From DATFVA01 sp963800255 (lineage in GTDB: Bacteria > Bacteroidota > Ignavibacteria > Ignavibacteriales > Ignavibacteriaceae), in assembly GCA_963800255.1 (NCBI GenBank), contig CAWDAK010000024.1, positions 1 to 64,000 on the forward strand: 64,000 nt of DNA, in the 5' to 3' direction. Shown here one piece after another: positions 52,187-61,047 of this stretch; within the stretch, counting starts at the first letter, position 1, and each line of letters opens with the position of its first letter. The notes below the pieces were generated by a model that worked only from the letters and a program-made list of their open reading frames with translations, was not told where the DNA came from and did no database searches. The translations under genes were made by a program, and so were the position numbers.

Positions 52187-52581
52187 TAAATTCCTTATAA
52201 AAATTGGGTAAAGAGTGGAGCAAATTTATCAAAAAGCCCCTCTTCTTCAAAATGGAAAAACATCCAAAAATTCGGCCTGAATCTGCTTTTCTGTGATGAA
52301 ATTATAATATGATCTTGAGACAGTTTCATCACGTACACTAAATACGCTTGAAATAACTTCCAACGTGCATGAAGCAAAATAATCTGAAGCCTCAGACCGA
52401 TCCTATTCCCTTGAATTTCGGGGCAGCCTTGAGTAATTTTTCAAGCGTGTTTTAAGTACTTCTGACACACAATGAAGTTGAACCAAAATTACTTTTTGGA
52501 AGACAGAAGCAGCTAACTTCTGTTAACTCAGGTAACCATTCACCCAAAGAATAATAGATCAATTAAATAGCGGAAGAGAAA
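52187..52581. other. Divergent intergenic region between rocD and the S1/P1-like nuclease
   Basis: 395 bp. The left part holds the rocD promoter. A 60-codon minus-strand frame (52195-52377) has no ribosome-binding site or recognisable content and overlaps that promoter, so it is not called. No promoter-like element was found for the rightward gene, and nothing else was recognised. Confidence 0.5.
52221..52251 (-). promoter_or_regulatory. Consensus Bacteroidota-type promoter for rocD
   Basis: Read on the minus strand: TTTG (52251-52248), a 19-nt spacer, then TAAATTTG (52228-52221), an exact match to TTTG-N19-TAnnTTTG. The -7 element ends 34 nt upstream of the rocD ATG at 52186. Confidence 0.78.
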
Positions 52582-53418
52582 ATGAATAAAAAATTACAAC
52601 TATCAGCGCTAATCATCCTGCTGCCGTTTTCCCTCATACTGGGATGGGGGGCTGAAGGACATAAGTTAATAAGCAATGAAGCGATGACACTCCTGCCGGA
52701 AGAAATGAATTCCTTTATTAAATGGCAGGATTATGTTACAACACATTCAGTTGATCCGGATTTGAGAAAAGACAAGGATAAATCCGAAGGTCCCAAACAT
52801 TTTATTGATATAGATTTTTACCCTGAGTTTCTGAACGGAAACATGATTGAAGATAAAGCAAAACTTACAGATGAATATGGGGATTCAACTGTAACTAAAA
52901 TTGGAATACTGCCGTGGGCCACTTTGAATGCCTACAATAGACTTGTAAATGCTCTTAAAGAAAAAAACCGGGATAAGGCACTTATATTTTTATCGGATCT
53001 CGGTCATTATGTTGCTGACGGCCATCAGCCAATGCATACGATGATGAATTATAACGGTCAGATGAGCGGACAAAAAGGAATACATTATAGATATGAATCA
53101 GTAATGGTGGATTCAAATCTTTCCACTTTAAAAAATGACTTTCATGCTGAGAAAGCGATTTATATCAGCAGCCCTCTCGATTACATTTTCAATTACATAA
53201 CCTGCGCTAACTCAGTATCTGATGTCATCTACGGGGGAGACACTTTCGCTTTTAATACTACGAAATCACGTGAGGATTCCGAATACTACAGGCTGTTATG
53301 GTTTAAAACAAAATATATAACAGAGATACAAATAGAAAATGCGGCCTCTGATCTTGCCTCACTTTTCTACTCGGCGTGGACGGATGCAGGAAAACCTTCC
53401 TTTAATGAAATTAACTAA
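52582..53418 (+). CDS. Secreted zinc-dependent S1/P1-nuclease-like or phospholipase C-like enzyme
   Basis: 278 residues. A signal peptide (about 1-21) would release a mature protein starting WGAEGH, with the N-terminal Trp1 and His6 that bind zinc in S1/P1 nucleases. Further ligand motifs are the PKHFIDID segment and HYVADGHQPMH (His-x3-Asp-x5-His). The later His-x3-Asp of nucleases reads His-x3-Glu here (HYRYE), as in zinc phospholipase C. It therefore belongs to the trinuclear-zinc superfamily, with the substrate (nucleic acid or phospholipid) undecided. It lies 26 nt before the GH13 gene. Confidence 0.85.
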   Translation: MNKKLQLSALIILLPFSLILGWGAEGHKLISNEAMTLLPEEMNSFIKWQDYVTTHSVDPDLRKDKDKSEGPKHFIDIDFYPEFLNGNMIEDKAKLTDEYGDSTVTKIGILPWATLNAYNRLVNALKEKNRDKALIFLSDLGHYVADGHQPMHTMMNYNGQMSGQKGIHYRYESVMVDSNLSTLKNDFHAEKAIYISSPLDYIFNYITCANSVSDVIYGGDTFAFNTTKSREDSEYYRLLWFKTKYITEIQIENAASDLASLFYSAWTDAGKPSFNEIN

Positions 53419-53444
53419 GTCTTGTTACTAATACAGAGAATAAT

Positions 53445-56330
53445 ATGAGATTTAAACTTTTACTACTCTTGCCGGCTTTTTTCTCTATACAACTTTTTCC
53501 GCAGATAGTTATTACTACCCCTCCGGAACCAACAGAAACTGACAGTATTACGATATACTTTGACGCGACCCAGCCTGGCGCTGAAGCGCTGCTTAACTAT
53601 ACAGGTACCGTTTATACACACACGGGTGTAAACACCAACCTGGGCAACTGGCAGCATGTAATCGGGGACTGGGGTAATAATTCAAATCAGCCTGCATTGA
53701 TAAGAGATAATGCTAACCTTTATCATTTAACCATCGGTTTTCCAAGAACATTTTATAGTATAACAGATCCCTCAGAGCATATCATTGCGTTAGCCTTTGT
53801 TTTCAGAAGTGCAGATGCCAACCTGCAGACGGACCCGGATATTTTTATAAGTGTTTATGAACCAGGACTTAACCTGCAGGTTAATTCCCCTGTAGTTGAT
53901 CTCAGTTTTGGTGATCCTCTGAGGTCCCCGGTATTCAGCGGACAAAATGATACTACAAATATCGATATAAGCTGCGTTGAAATTGGAACAGTTACTTCTT
54001 CTATCACTTTATTTTTCGATGGAAATTTTGCTGCCCAATCAAGTACAAATGAAATATTTTCACAATTTTTGGCTTCTCAATATTCTGCCGGTGTTCATAC
54101 CATTACTGCGGTAGCCGAGGACACTTCCATTATCACAGATACGCTTTCATTTATTATAATGATAAATCCTGTCGCTCAGAATCTCCCTTTACCTGCAGGC
54201 AATATTCACGGGATAAACTATACAAACAGCACAAGCGTCACCCTTGCCCTTTATGCCCCATATAAAGATTTTGTATATGTAATCGGCGATTTCAACGATT
54301 GGAAGGTTGATTCATCCTTTTATATGTATAAAGATGAAGTAACGCCTGACAGCGTTGTATGGTGGCTTAGAATTGATAATTTGAACCCTGAAGAGGAATA
54401 TTCTTTCCAGTACCTGGTTGACGGTCATATTCGGGTTGGAGATCCATATTCTGAAAAAGTTCTTGATCCGAATAACGATCAGTATATTACAGATTCAACC
54501 TATCCCGCACTAAAACCCTATCCATACGGAAAAACGGCTGAGATGGTTTCTGTGCTGCAGCCGAGCCAGCAGCCGTATCAATGGCAGATTACAGACTTTC
54601 AAAAACCGGCTAAAACTGACCTGGTAATATATGAGCTGCTGCTGAGGGATTTTGTCAGCACTCATAATTATAAGACTTTAAGAGATACTCTCAATTACCT
54701 TAAAAACCTGGGAATAAATGCTATTGAATTGATGCCGGTAATGGAGTTTGAAGGTAATGAAAGCTGGGGTTATAATCCTGCTTATCAATATGCTCTGGAT
54801 AAATATTATGGTCCCGGAGATGATTTCAAACGCTTTATCGATGAAGCCCATTCAATGGGTATTGCGGTTATTCTTGATATAGTGCTGAATCATGCCTATG
54901 GGCAATGTCCTCTTGTAAGGCTGTATTATGATAGCGAAACAAACCGAACCACACCCGAGAACCCCTGGTTTAATGTTGTGTCCCCTAATCCTGTTTATTC
55001 ATGGGGCTATGATTTCAACCATGAAAGCAATGCAACAAAATACTATGTGGACAGAGTAAACAGGCACTGGTTGGATGATTACCATATTGACGGATACCGT
55101 TTCGACTTTTCCAAGGGCTTCACTAATACTCCCGGAGACGGATGGAATTATGATCCGGCAAGAATTGCCATCCTCAAAAGAATGGCTGACAAATTATGGG
55201 AAACCGATCCCGCCGCTTACGTTATCCTTGAACATTTCACTGCAAATACAGAGGAAAATGAATTATCAAATTATGGTATGATGCTATGGGGTAACCATAA
55301 CTGCAATTATAACCAGGCAACAATGGGATATCCTTCAGGACCCTGCGGCAACTGGGATTTCTCTGGAATCTCATACATACAGAGAGGCTGGAATAATCCA
55401 GGGCTGGTCGGCTATATGGAGAGCCACGATGAAGAGAGGCTGATGTATAAAAACCTTCAGTATGGAAATTCTTTTGAAGATTATAATATAAAACACTTTT
55501 ATACTGCCATCCAAAGAATGAAGGAAGCTGCGGCATTCTTTTTTACTGTTCCGGGGCCAAAAATGATCTGGCAGTTCGGCGAACTTGGATACGATGTTTC
55601 AATTGAAGATCCCTGCAGGGTATGCAATAAGCCAATACTCTGGAATTATTACGATGACCCTGCCAGACTTAAGCTGTACAAGGTGTTTAAAGCCCTAATA
55701 AATCTTAAAAAAGATTATCCCGCTTTCCGGAGTACTAATTTTAATATTGACGCATCCGGCAGTTCAAAAAGGATAAATATTTATGATTCAACAATGAATG
55801 TAGTTGTGCTGGGTAATTTCAGTGTACAGACGGGTTCTTCTGATCCGGACTTCAGCCATACAGGGACCTGGTACGATTACTTCAGCGGTGACAGCCTGAT
55901 AGTCACAAATATTCACGCTAATATTTCTCTTGATCCGGGTGAATTTCATATATATACATCTGTAAGACTTCCAAAACCTGAGGATGGTATTCTAAACGAT
56001 ATAAGGGAAGTGAATAATAATCAGGTTGTAACAGAATTTAAACTTGAACAGAATTACCCTAATCCGTTTAATCCATCTACTGAGATCAGATTTAGTGTGA
56101 AAGAAAATTCTCATATTATTATGAATGTGTACGATGTACTTGGCAGGGAAGTGATGTCTCTTGTAAACAAGGAAATGTACAACGGTCAGTATTCCGTTAC
56201 ATGGAATGGCGAAAACAACTTTGGTCAGAAGGTTAGCAGTGGAATTTATTTATACAGAATAGAAGCAGTTCCGTCAGGAGGAAAATCAGGGCGGTATATT
56301 CAATCGAAAAAAATGCTTCTTATTAAATAA
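53445..56330 (+). CDS. Secreted GH13 alpha-amylase-family enzyme with type IX secretion sorting domain
   Basis: 961 residues. A signal peptide (about 1-19) is followed by N-terminal Ig-like regions and an E-set/CBM48-like domain near 255-350 (YVIGDFNDWKVD). A TIM-barrel GH13 domain covers about 385-790. The catalytic residues are visible: nucleophile Asp554 in GYRFDFSKG, acid/base Glu596 in VILEHF and Asp662 in MESHDEER; region I is DIVLNHAYG. The C-terminal domain (about 865-961) begins near EQNYPNPFNPST and ends in a GIYLYRIEA strand, the type A sorting domain for T9SS export. The substrate is an alpha-glucan of unknown detail. Confidence 0.92.
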   Translation: MRFKLLLLLPAFFSIQLFPQIVITTPPEPTETDSITIYFDATQPGAEALLNYTGTVYTHTGVNTNLGNWQHVIGDWGNNSNQPALIRDNANLYHLTIGFPRTFYSITDPSEHIIALAFVFRSADANLQTDPDIFISVYEPGLNLQVNSPVVDLSFGDPLRSPVFSGQNDTTNIDISCVEIGTVTSSITLFFDGNFAAQSSTNEIFSQFLASQYSAGVHTITAVAEDTSIITDTLSFIIMINPVAQNLPLPAGNIHGINYTNSTSVTLALYAPYKDFVYVIGDFNDWKVDSSFYMYKDEVTPDSVVWWLRIDNLNPEEEYSFQYLVDGHIRVGDPYSEKVLDPNNDQYITDSTYPALKPYPYGKTAEMVSVLQPSQQPYQWQITDFQKPAKTDLVIYELLLRDFVSTHNYKTLRDTLNYLKNLGINAIELMPVMEFEGNESWGYNPAYQYALDKYYGPGDDFKRFIDEAHSMGIAVILDIVLNHAYGQCPLVRLYYDSETNRTTPENPWFNVVSPNPVYSWGYDFNHESNATKYYVDRVNRHWLDDYHIDGYRFDFSKGFTNTPGDGWNYDPARIAILKRMADKLWETDPAAYVILEHFTANTEENELSNYGMMLWGNHNCNYNQATMGYPSGPCGNWDFSGISYIQRGWNNPGLVGYMESHDEERLMYKNLQYGNSFEDYNIKHFYTAIQRMKEAAAFFFTVPGPKMIWQFGELGYDVSIEDPCRVCNKPILWNYYDDPARLKLYKVFKALINLKKDYPAFRSTNFNIDASGSSKRINIYDSTMNVVVLGNFSVQTGSSDPDFSHTGTWYDYFSGDSLIVTNIHANISLDPGEFHIYTSVRLPKPEDGILNDIREVNNNQVVTEFKLEQNYPNPFNPSTEIRFSVKENSHIIMNVYDVLGREVMSLVNKEMYNGQYSVTWNGENNFGQKVSSGIYLYRIEAVPSGGKSGRYIQSKKMLLIK

Positions 56331-56353
56331 TAATCATCTTATCCGGAGCAATA

Positions 56354-58156
56354 ATGAAAAAATGTTTACTACTTATTATGATAATTACAACAGGCCTTAC
56401 CTTTGGTCAGTACACAACACCGGGAACCGGGGTAACCTGGAACCTGGACAGCCTGGTAATATACTCAGGGGGAGTAATAACAGGTACTTTTCCTTCGTAT
56501 ATACTGAATGATAATATAATTATCTCACAAAACGATGAGGTAGATATAGAAGCTGGTTCGTTTATCAATTGTATTCAGGCTGCTTCAGGTTTTGAAGTCA
56601 ACGGACTACTTAATGCCTCAGGAACAGAAACTGATTCAATAACATTCAGTTCTGATCTGCAGGATTCAACTGGAGCTTATGAAGGAATATTATTCAACTC
56701 TTCTTCAGGCAGTACGGGAATAATTCAATACGTACAAATCGAATATGCATCCTATGGTGTAAGATGCATTGATGCCAGTCCTACTATAATGAACTCCCGC
56801 TTTTTTAAATGCGACAGAGGAATACAGCTTAGCGGATCTGATGCCTTAATCAAGAATAATCGTATTGAGAGAAGTTATGAATACGGCGTCCTTATCAATC
56901 TGGGGTCTAATCCCTTGATTGAAAGTAATATAATTGCTCATAATAATACCCAGGCTACTTCGGCAAAAAACCAGGTGAGCATAGGACTTCAGGGAAATAA
57001 TTCTCCAGTTATAAGAAACAATGAAATTTATGCTGGATCAGGACAGGTAACCGGCGGAATAAGTCTTTGGGTAAGTGGTTCAACCAGTTATTCTGATATG
57101 CTCTGCGAGGGAAATGTTATTCACGGTAACAGCTTCGGTATTACCCTTTACAGCTCATCAAATGGAATTATTAACGCTGTTTTACGGAATAACGATATTT
57201 ATAACAATACTACAAATCCTAATACTCTTGTATCAGGAAGCGGAATAAATGTAAACGGTAGTCCTTTCAATACCCCTGTCATCACCCAAAATTCTATTTA
57301 CGGAAACTGGTGGGGAATAACAATACAGAACGGTACAATAGTGCAAGCCGGTCCTAATCCAAATATTGGTAATATTGAAAATACTGATTCAACAGATAAC
57401 GGACTAAATATAATTTATAATAACATACAGGGATCTGATGTATTCGATCTTTATAATAACTGTACCAACGACGTAATGGCTCAGAATAATGATTGGGGAG
57501 TATACGACTCAACCTCGATTGAAGATCACGTATTTCATAAGATTGATGACCCGGCACATGGTCTGGTTATTTTTATGCCATTTTCACCCGCACTTCCGGT
57601 TGAGTTAACAAAATTCACTGCCGGGTTAAACGAAAACCTGGTAGAGCTTAAGTGGGAGACTGGTACAGAGACAAATAATAAAGGATTTGTGTTGGAAAGA
57701 AAATACGGAACTGAAAACAAATGGTTGGTTATTGGTTTTGTAAACGGACAGGGAAACTCAACCAGTCCTGGTCAATATAGCTATACAGATCAGCTTTCTG
57801 AACCCGGAGAGTATTATTACAGGCTAAAACAGATTGATTTTGACGGATCTGCAAACCTAAGTGAGATATTAACTGTCCTTTATAACCCATCTTTTAATTT
57901 TGTGCTGGACCAGAATTACCCAAATCCATTCAACCCTTCCACTTATATCAATTACCACACTTCCGAAGCAGGCCACGTAAGGATAAGCGTCTATAATACC
58001 CTTGGTCAAAAAATTTCTGAATTGGTAAACGGATTCCAGCCCGCAGGAAATTATAAGGTCAGGTTTGATGGAATTAACCTGGTTAGCGGTGTTTATTTAT
58101 ATAAACTTGAAATAAATGGAAAGGCAGCTGTCAGAAAAATGATATTACTCAGGTAG
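56354..58156 (+). CDS. Secreted parallel beta-helix protein with type IX secretion sorting domain
   Basis: 600 residues. After a signal peptide (about 1-18), residues 60-400 repeat short turns with N-N-x-I and x-I-x-x-N patterns (NNRIERS, SNIIAHNN, NNEIYAGS, NNDIYNN), the pattern of a right-handed beta-helix of the NosD/pectate-lyase type. A fibronectin-like stretch with LPVELTKFTAGLNENLVELKW and NNKGFVLERK follows. A T9SS type A domain starting NYPNPFNPSTYINY and ending GVYLYKLEINGKA closes it. No catalytic residues were recognised, so it may be a surface adhesin or carbohydrate-binding protein. It lies 23 nt after the GH13 gene. Confidence 0.88.
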   Translation: MKKCLLLIMIITTGLTFGQYTTPGTGVTWNLDSLVIYSGGVITGTFPSYILNDNIIISQNDEVDIEAGSFINCIQAASGFEVNGLLNASGTETDSITFSSDLQDSTGAYEGILFNSSSGSTGIIQYVQIEYASYGVRCIDASPTIMNSRFFKCDRGIQLSGSDALIKNNRIERSYEYGVLINLGSNPLIESNIIAHNNTQATSAKNQVSIGLQGNNSPVIRNNEIYAGSGQVTGGISLWVSGSTSYSDMLCEGNVIHGNSFGITLYSSSNGIINAVLRNNDIYNNTTNPNTLVSGSGINVNGSPFNTPVITQNSIYGNWWGITIQNGTIVQAGPNPNIGNIENTDSTDNGLNIIYNNIQGSDVFDLYNNCTNDVMAQNNDWGVYDSTSIEDHVFHKIDDPAHGLVIFMPFSPALPVELTKFTAGLNENLVELKWETGTETNNKGFVLERKYGTENKWLVIGFVNGQGNSTSPGQYSYTDQLSEPGEYYYRLKQIDFDGSANLSEILTVLYNPSFNFVLDQNYPNPFNPSTYINYHTSEAGHVRISVYNTLGQKISELVNGFQPAGNYKVRFDGINLVSGVYLYKLEINGKAAVRKMILLR

Positions 58157-58184
58157 TATATACGGCTGGTAGTTAATAATAATT

Positions 58185-58219
58185 ATTACAGGTGATACCG
58201 CCAAGATATCACCTGTAAT
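58185..58219. terminator. Hairpin between convergent genes
   Basis: A perfect 13-bp stem attacaggtgata (58185-58197) with tatcacctgtaat (58207-58219), 9-nt loop. Flanking DNA is AT-rich, without a clear T tract on the + side. It separates the T9SS cargo operon from the converging lipoprotein gene and could end transcription in both directions. Confidence 0.6.
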
Positions 58220-58227
58220 TGAATTCA

Positions 58228-59268
58228 TCAGGGGATATATTCAAGTATATTAGTATTAGAAATCATTTCCTTCTTAGAGCCTTTCTGACCCTGTGATTCC
58301 ATATTAAAGGAAGTAGTAACGGCGGTGTTCAGTTTTGTTTTCTGAACAAGACCCTTGCTGATATTGAAATAAATTTTCCCTCCTCCAGTTGTTTCCGGCT
58401 GCTGAAAGTTATAATTAATTCCCCGGTCGGTCATTGTGTTTTTACCCGTAATCTTAGTTTGCAAAGTTGCTTCAACGTCTGCAATCATGTCGCCATTAAG
58501 ATTCTCTAACCCTGTAATCTTAAAAGTTGAAGTATTCTGTGCCTGAAAAACCATGAGCTGTGTGGGGGGCTGTTCAACTTTCCAGGCTGAATCTTTTGAC
58601 ATTTCACGGGCAGGCAGCTTTCTGAACACCTGGCTTATCATTGGTTTCAGCATACTTTCAGTTATATCATTCTTCAAGGTTGCTTTTTCATCAGCTTTCA
58701 GAGAATCAGCATAACCTTTGATATCAAGGAGTCTGTTAACAATTTTATCAGCCCGGAATACATCAAGGATTTCGCCAATCTTAGAGACTCTTAAATTAAA
58801 AGCATTATTCACTAACGATTCGTATTGAGCAAATTTAATAACGTCAGCAGAATCTTTTGAGGTTCCCGACTGATAATGGACTGGTTCATTCCCGAAAGTT
58901 CCATCCACCTTAATAGAGGTAACTACTGCCTCAATTTCCATTGTGCTGTCGGCATCTATTTCAGTCGGTGTGAATTTCATATTATAAACCATTGTCTGAT
59001 CCATTCCCTGAGTCATTGTTGTATCTTTTGTTGTAACCGTCTGATCATCTTTGGAAATGGCTGTAAGTCTGAATTTATAACTCTCTCCTTTTTCAAGCTT
59101 ATATCTCAGATAAAATGTCTGGTTGGGATTATCAACCGGTTTAGCTTTTATATCTGTTGAGTCAAATGAAAACTGTTCATTTTGTGTTTCGGGCTTCTGT
59201 TCTTTTGTATTTTCGCCGCATCCGAACCATAAAAGACCGGTTAGTAAAATTAAGATTAGTTTTTTCAT
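58228..59268 (-). CDS. Lipoprotein of unknown function
   Basis: 346 residues. A short signal sequence ends at WFGCGEN, with lipidated Cys at about residue 17. The mature part (about 50-340) is beta-rich with YLRYKLEKGESYKFRLTAIS and MEIEAVVTSIKVDG strands and a C-terminal FNMESQGQKGSKKEMISNT segment. It resembles uncharacterised Bacteroidota-type surface or periplasmic lipoproteins (possibly of the DUF6263 type); I cannot assign a function. It is the last gene of a minus-strand group starting with the muramidase-like gene 10 nt upstream. Confidence 0.7.
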   Translation of the reverse strand: MKKLILILLTGLLWFGCGENTKEQKPETQNEQFSFDSTDIKAKPVDNPNQTFYLRYKLEKGESYKFRLTAISKDDQTVTTKDTTMTQGMDQTMVYNMKFTPTEIDADSTMEIEAVVTSIKVDGTFGNEPVHYQSGTSKDSADVIKFAQYESLVNNAFNLRVSKIGEILDVFRADKIVNRLLDIKGYADSLKADEKATLKNDITESMLKPMISQVFRKLPAREMSKDSAWKVEQPPTQLMVFQAQNTSTFKITGLENLNGDMIADVEATLQTKITGKNTMTDRGINYNFQQPETTGGGKIYFNISKGLVQKTKLNTAVTTSFNMESQGQKGSKKEMISNTNILEYIP

Positions 59269-59278
59269 CTCATATCCT

Positions 59279-60538
59279 TTAATAAAGTAAATATTTAGTT
59301 CTGATTTTTAAAAATTTCTCAAGACCGGGCTCCCATGCCCGTATAATTTCAGCAGGAGTTTTGTCCATAAAAAGCATTTCTCTTGTGTACGTTTCACCCA
59401 TTAATTTATCAAATACGGCGGGTTCAAATTTAAACTTTTCAGGATAAAGTTTGTGCAGAACGTACAATAACTGAATACTAAAATTCATTTGACTGAATTC
59501 AGCAGGGTTTGTAATATTCATTGTAATCCCGTTACAAGAGATGTTTTTATACTTCGGATTTTCAGCTTTACCCGGAATAGAGTTCGGAATAAAAATAACA
59601 GGCTTAATCGAAATGCCATCATGCTTAAATAAGGTCATCTCATTTACCAGGGCTGTTGAATTTATGAAAGGAGCCCCGATTTGTTTGAATGGGTTTTCTG
59701 TGCCGCGTCCCTCTGATATATTAGTCCCTTCCAGAAATGCTATAGAAGGATATATCATAGCTGTTTCAAAATCCGGGATATTCGGCGAAGGATTTATCCA
59801 CTCAAGATTATAATCGTCAAAAAAACTATTTCTTCTCCAGTTTTTCATCCCGATTATTTTTAATTCAGGTTTTTCCTGAAACATTCCCTCTCCGGCAAAC
59901 AGCTGAGCAAGTTCTCCGGCAGTCATTCCATACAATACGGGTATCGGAGCTATCCCCACGAAAGATTGAAAAGCCGGATCCAGAACGGGACCTTCAACCC
60001 GGGTTCCGCCTATAGGATTGGGTCTATCAAGCACAACTAAAGGAATATTATTTTCCCCGGCAGCCTGCATTACGTAATACAGGGTCGAAATGTATGTATA
60101 GAATCTGGTTCCTACATCCTGAAGATCAAATAAAATTATGTCAATGTTATCTAACATCTCTGGAGCAGGTTTTTTATTATTTCCATATAGTGAATGGAAG
60201 GCAATAGTACCTATGGTTGTATCAGTAATTACTGTTCCTGCGGAAGTGTTAATATCATATCCATGTTCAGGTGTGAATACCACCCCTATTTTAACTTTGC
60301 TTATCCTTAGGAGTGTATCAAGCAGGGGAGTTCCATCTGACAAAACGCTGGCTTTGTTTGCTACTAATGCAATTCGTTTACCTTTTATTAACTCCAGGTT
60401 TGAACTTAATAATTCGTTATCACCCAGTATAATTTCAGGCTCAGAATGAATTTCCTTTTTTTGCTCACTTAGCTTACAAGCCTGCAGGGTAAGAACGAGG
60501 ATAACAATTATGTAATATTTGAGTTTGTCCATTAACAA
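59279..60538 (-). CDS. NamZ-type exo-beta-N-acetylmuramidase lipoprotein (DUF1343 family)
   Basis: 419 residues. The signal sequence ends at LQAC, with lipid Cys21. The conserved family blocks are VFTPEHGYD, FDLQDVGTRFYTYI, LDRPNPIGG and the C-terminal ILYGMTAGELAQL-type block (here VLYGMTAGELAQ). Characterised members cleave N-acetylmuramic acid from the non-reducing ends of peptidoglycan fragments, allowing wall recycling. Transcription from upstream ndk is separated by a terminator, so this gene probably has its own promoter. Confidence 0.88.
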   Translation of the reverse strand: MLMDKLKYYIIVILVLTLQACKLSEQKKEIHSEPEIILGDNELLSSNLELIKGKRIALVANKASVLSDGTPLLDTLLRISKVKIGVVFTPEHGYDINTSAGTVITDTTIGTIAFHSLYGNNKKPAPEMLDNIDIILFDLQDVGTRFYTYISTLYYVMQAAGENNIPLVVLDRPNPIGGTRVEGPVLDPAFQSFVGIAPIPVLYGMTAGELAQLFAGEGMFQEKPELKIIGMKNWRRNSFFDDYNLEWINPSPNIPDFETAMIYPSIAFLEGTNISEGRGTENPFKQIGAPFINSTALVNEMTLFKHDGISIKPVIFIPNSIPGKAENPKYKNISCNGITMNITNPAEFSQMNFSIQLLYVLHKLYPEKFKFEPAVFDKLMGETYTREMLFMDKTPAEIIRAWEPGLEKFLKIRTKYLLY

Positions 60539-60580
60539 AAAGAGGCTGTCTAAAAGCGATGGCTTCTAAGACAACCTCTG
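60535..60580 (-). terminator. Rho-independent terminator after ndk (minus strand)
   Basis: Minus-strand arms 60579-60569 and 60551-60541 pair over 11 bp with one G-T wobble around a 17-nt loop, followed by a T run at 60541-60535. It ends the sucD-ndk transcript. The arm sequence agaggctgtct is shared with the hairpin at 45070-45091. Confidence 0.85.
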
Positions 60581-60602
60581 TTATAATACAAATTATATGA
60601 TG

Positions 60603-61034
60603 TTAGTTTTCGTAATTATCCAGTAATTCATTCCTTGAGAAGAAATGAAGGATTTCATTTGCAGCGTTTTCATCGGAATCTGAACCATGCACGGCATTTT
60701 CTGCCTTACTGGCCGCGAATTGTTTCCTGATAGTCCCTTCTCCAGCTTCTGCCGGATCCGTAGCTCCAATAAGTTTCCTGAAGTCGGCAACTGCATTTTC
60801 TTTTTCCAGAGCGATAGGTACACAGGGACCTGAAGTCATGAAATCTACCAGCTCTCCGTAAAAAGGACGCTCTTTGTGTATCTCATAAAATCCTTGTGCA
60901 GAGCTCTTTGAAAGGTGTATCATTTTCATAGCTTTTATTTTAAAGCCTGCTTCGGTAATCCTGGCGATTATTTGACCTACATTTTCTTTTTTAACTGAGT
61001 CAGGTTTAAGTATTGCTAATGTTCTGTTGCTCAA
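60603..61034 (-). CDS. ndk: Nucleoside diphosphate kinase
   Basis: 143 residues. It transfers the gamma phosphate between nucleoside triphosphates and diphosphates through phospho-His116 in NAVHGSDS; the TLAILKPDSV start and HKERPFYGELVDFM segment are typical. I chose TTG at 61034. aggag is spaced 7 nt upstream, and the protein then begins where the family does. The ATG at 61079 would add 15 residues read from the end of sucD. The TTG start lies 13 nt after the sucD stop. Confidence 0.93.
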   Translation of the reverse strand: MSNRTLAILKPDSVKKENVGQIIARITEAGFKIKAMKMIHLSKSSAQGFYEIHKERPFYGELVDFMTSGPCVPIALEKENAVADFRKLIGATDPAEAGEGTIRKQFAASKAENAVHGSDSDENAANEILHFFSRNELLDNYEN

Positions 61035-61047
61035 ATTGTTCTCCTGA

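Noticed and set aside
52195..52377. A 60-codon frame on the minus strand upstream of rocD
   Set aside because: It overlaps the consensus rocD promoter and has no ribosome-binding site or motif.
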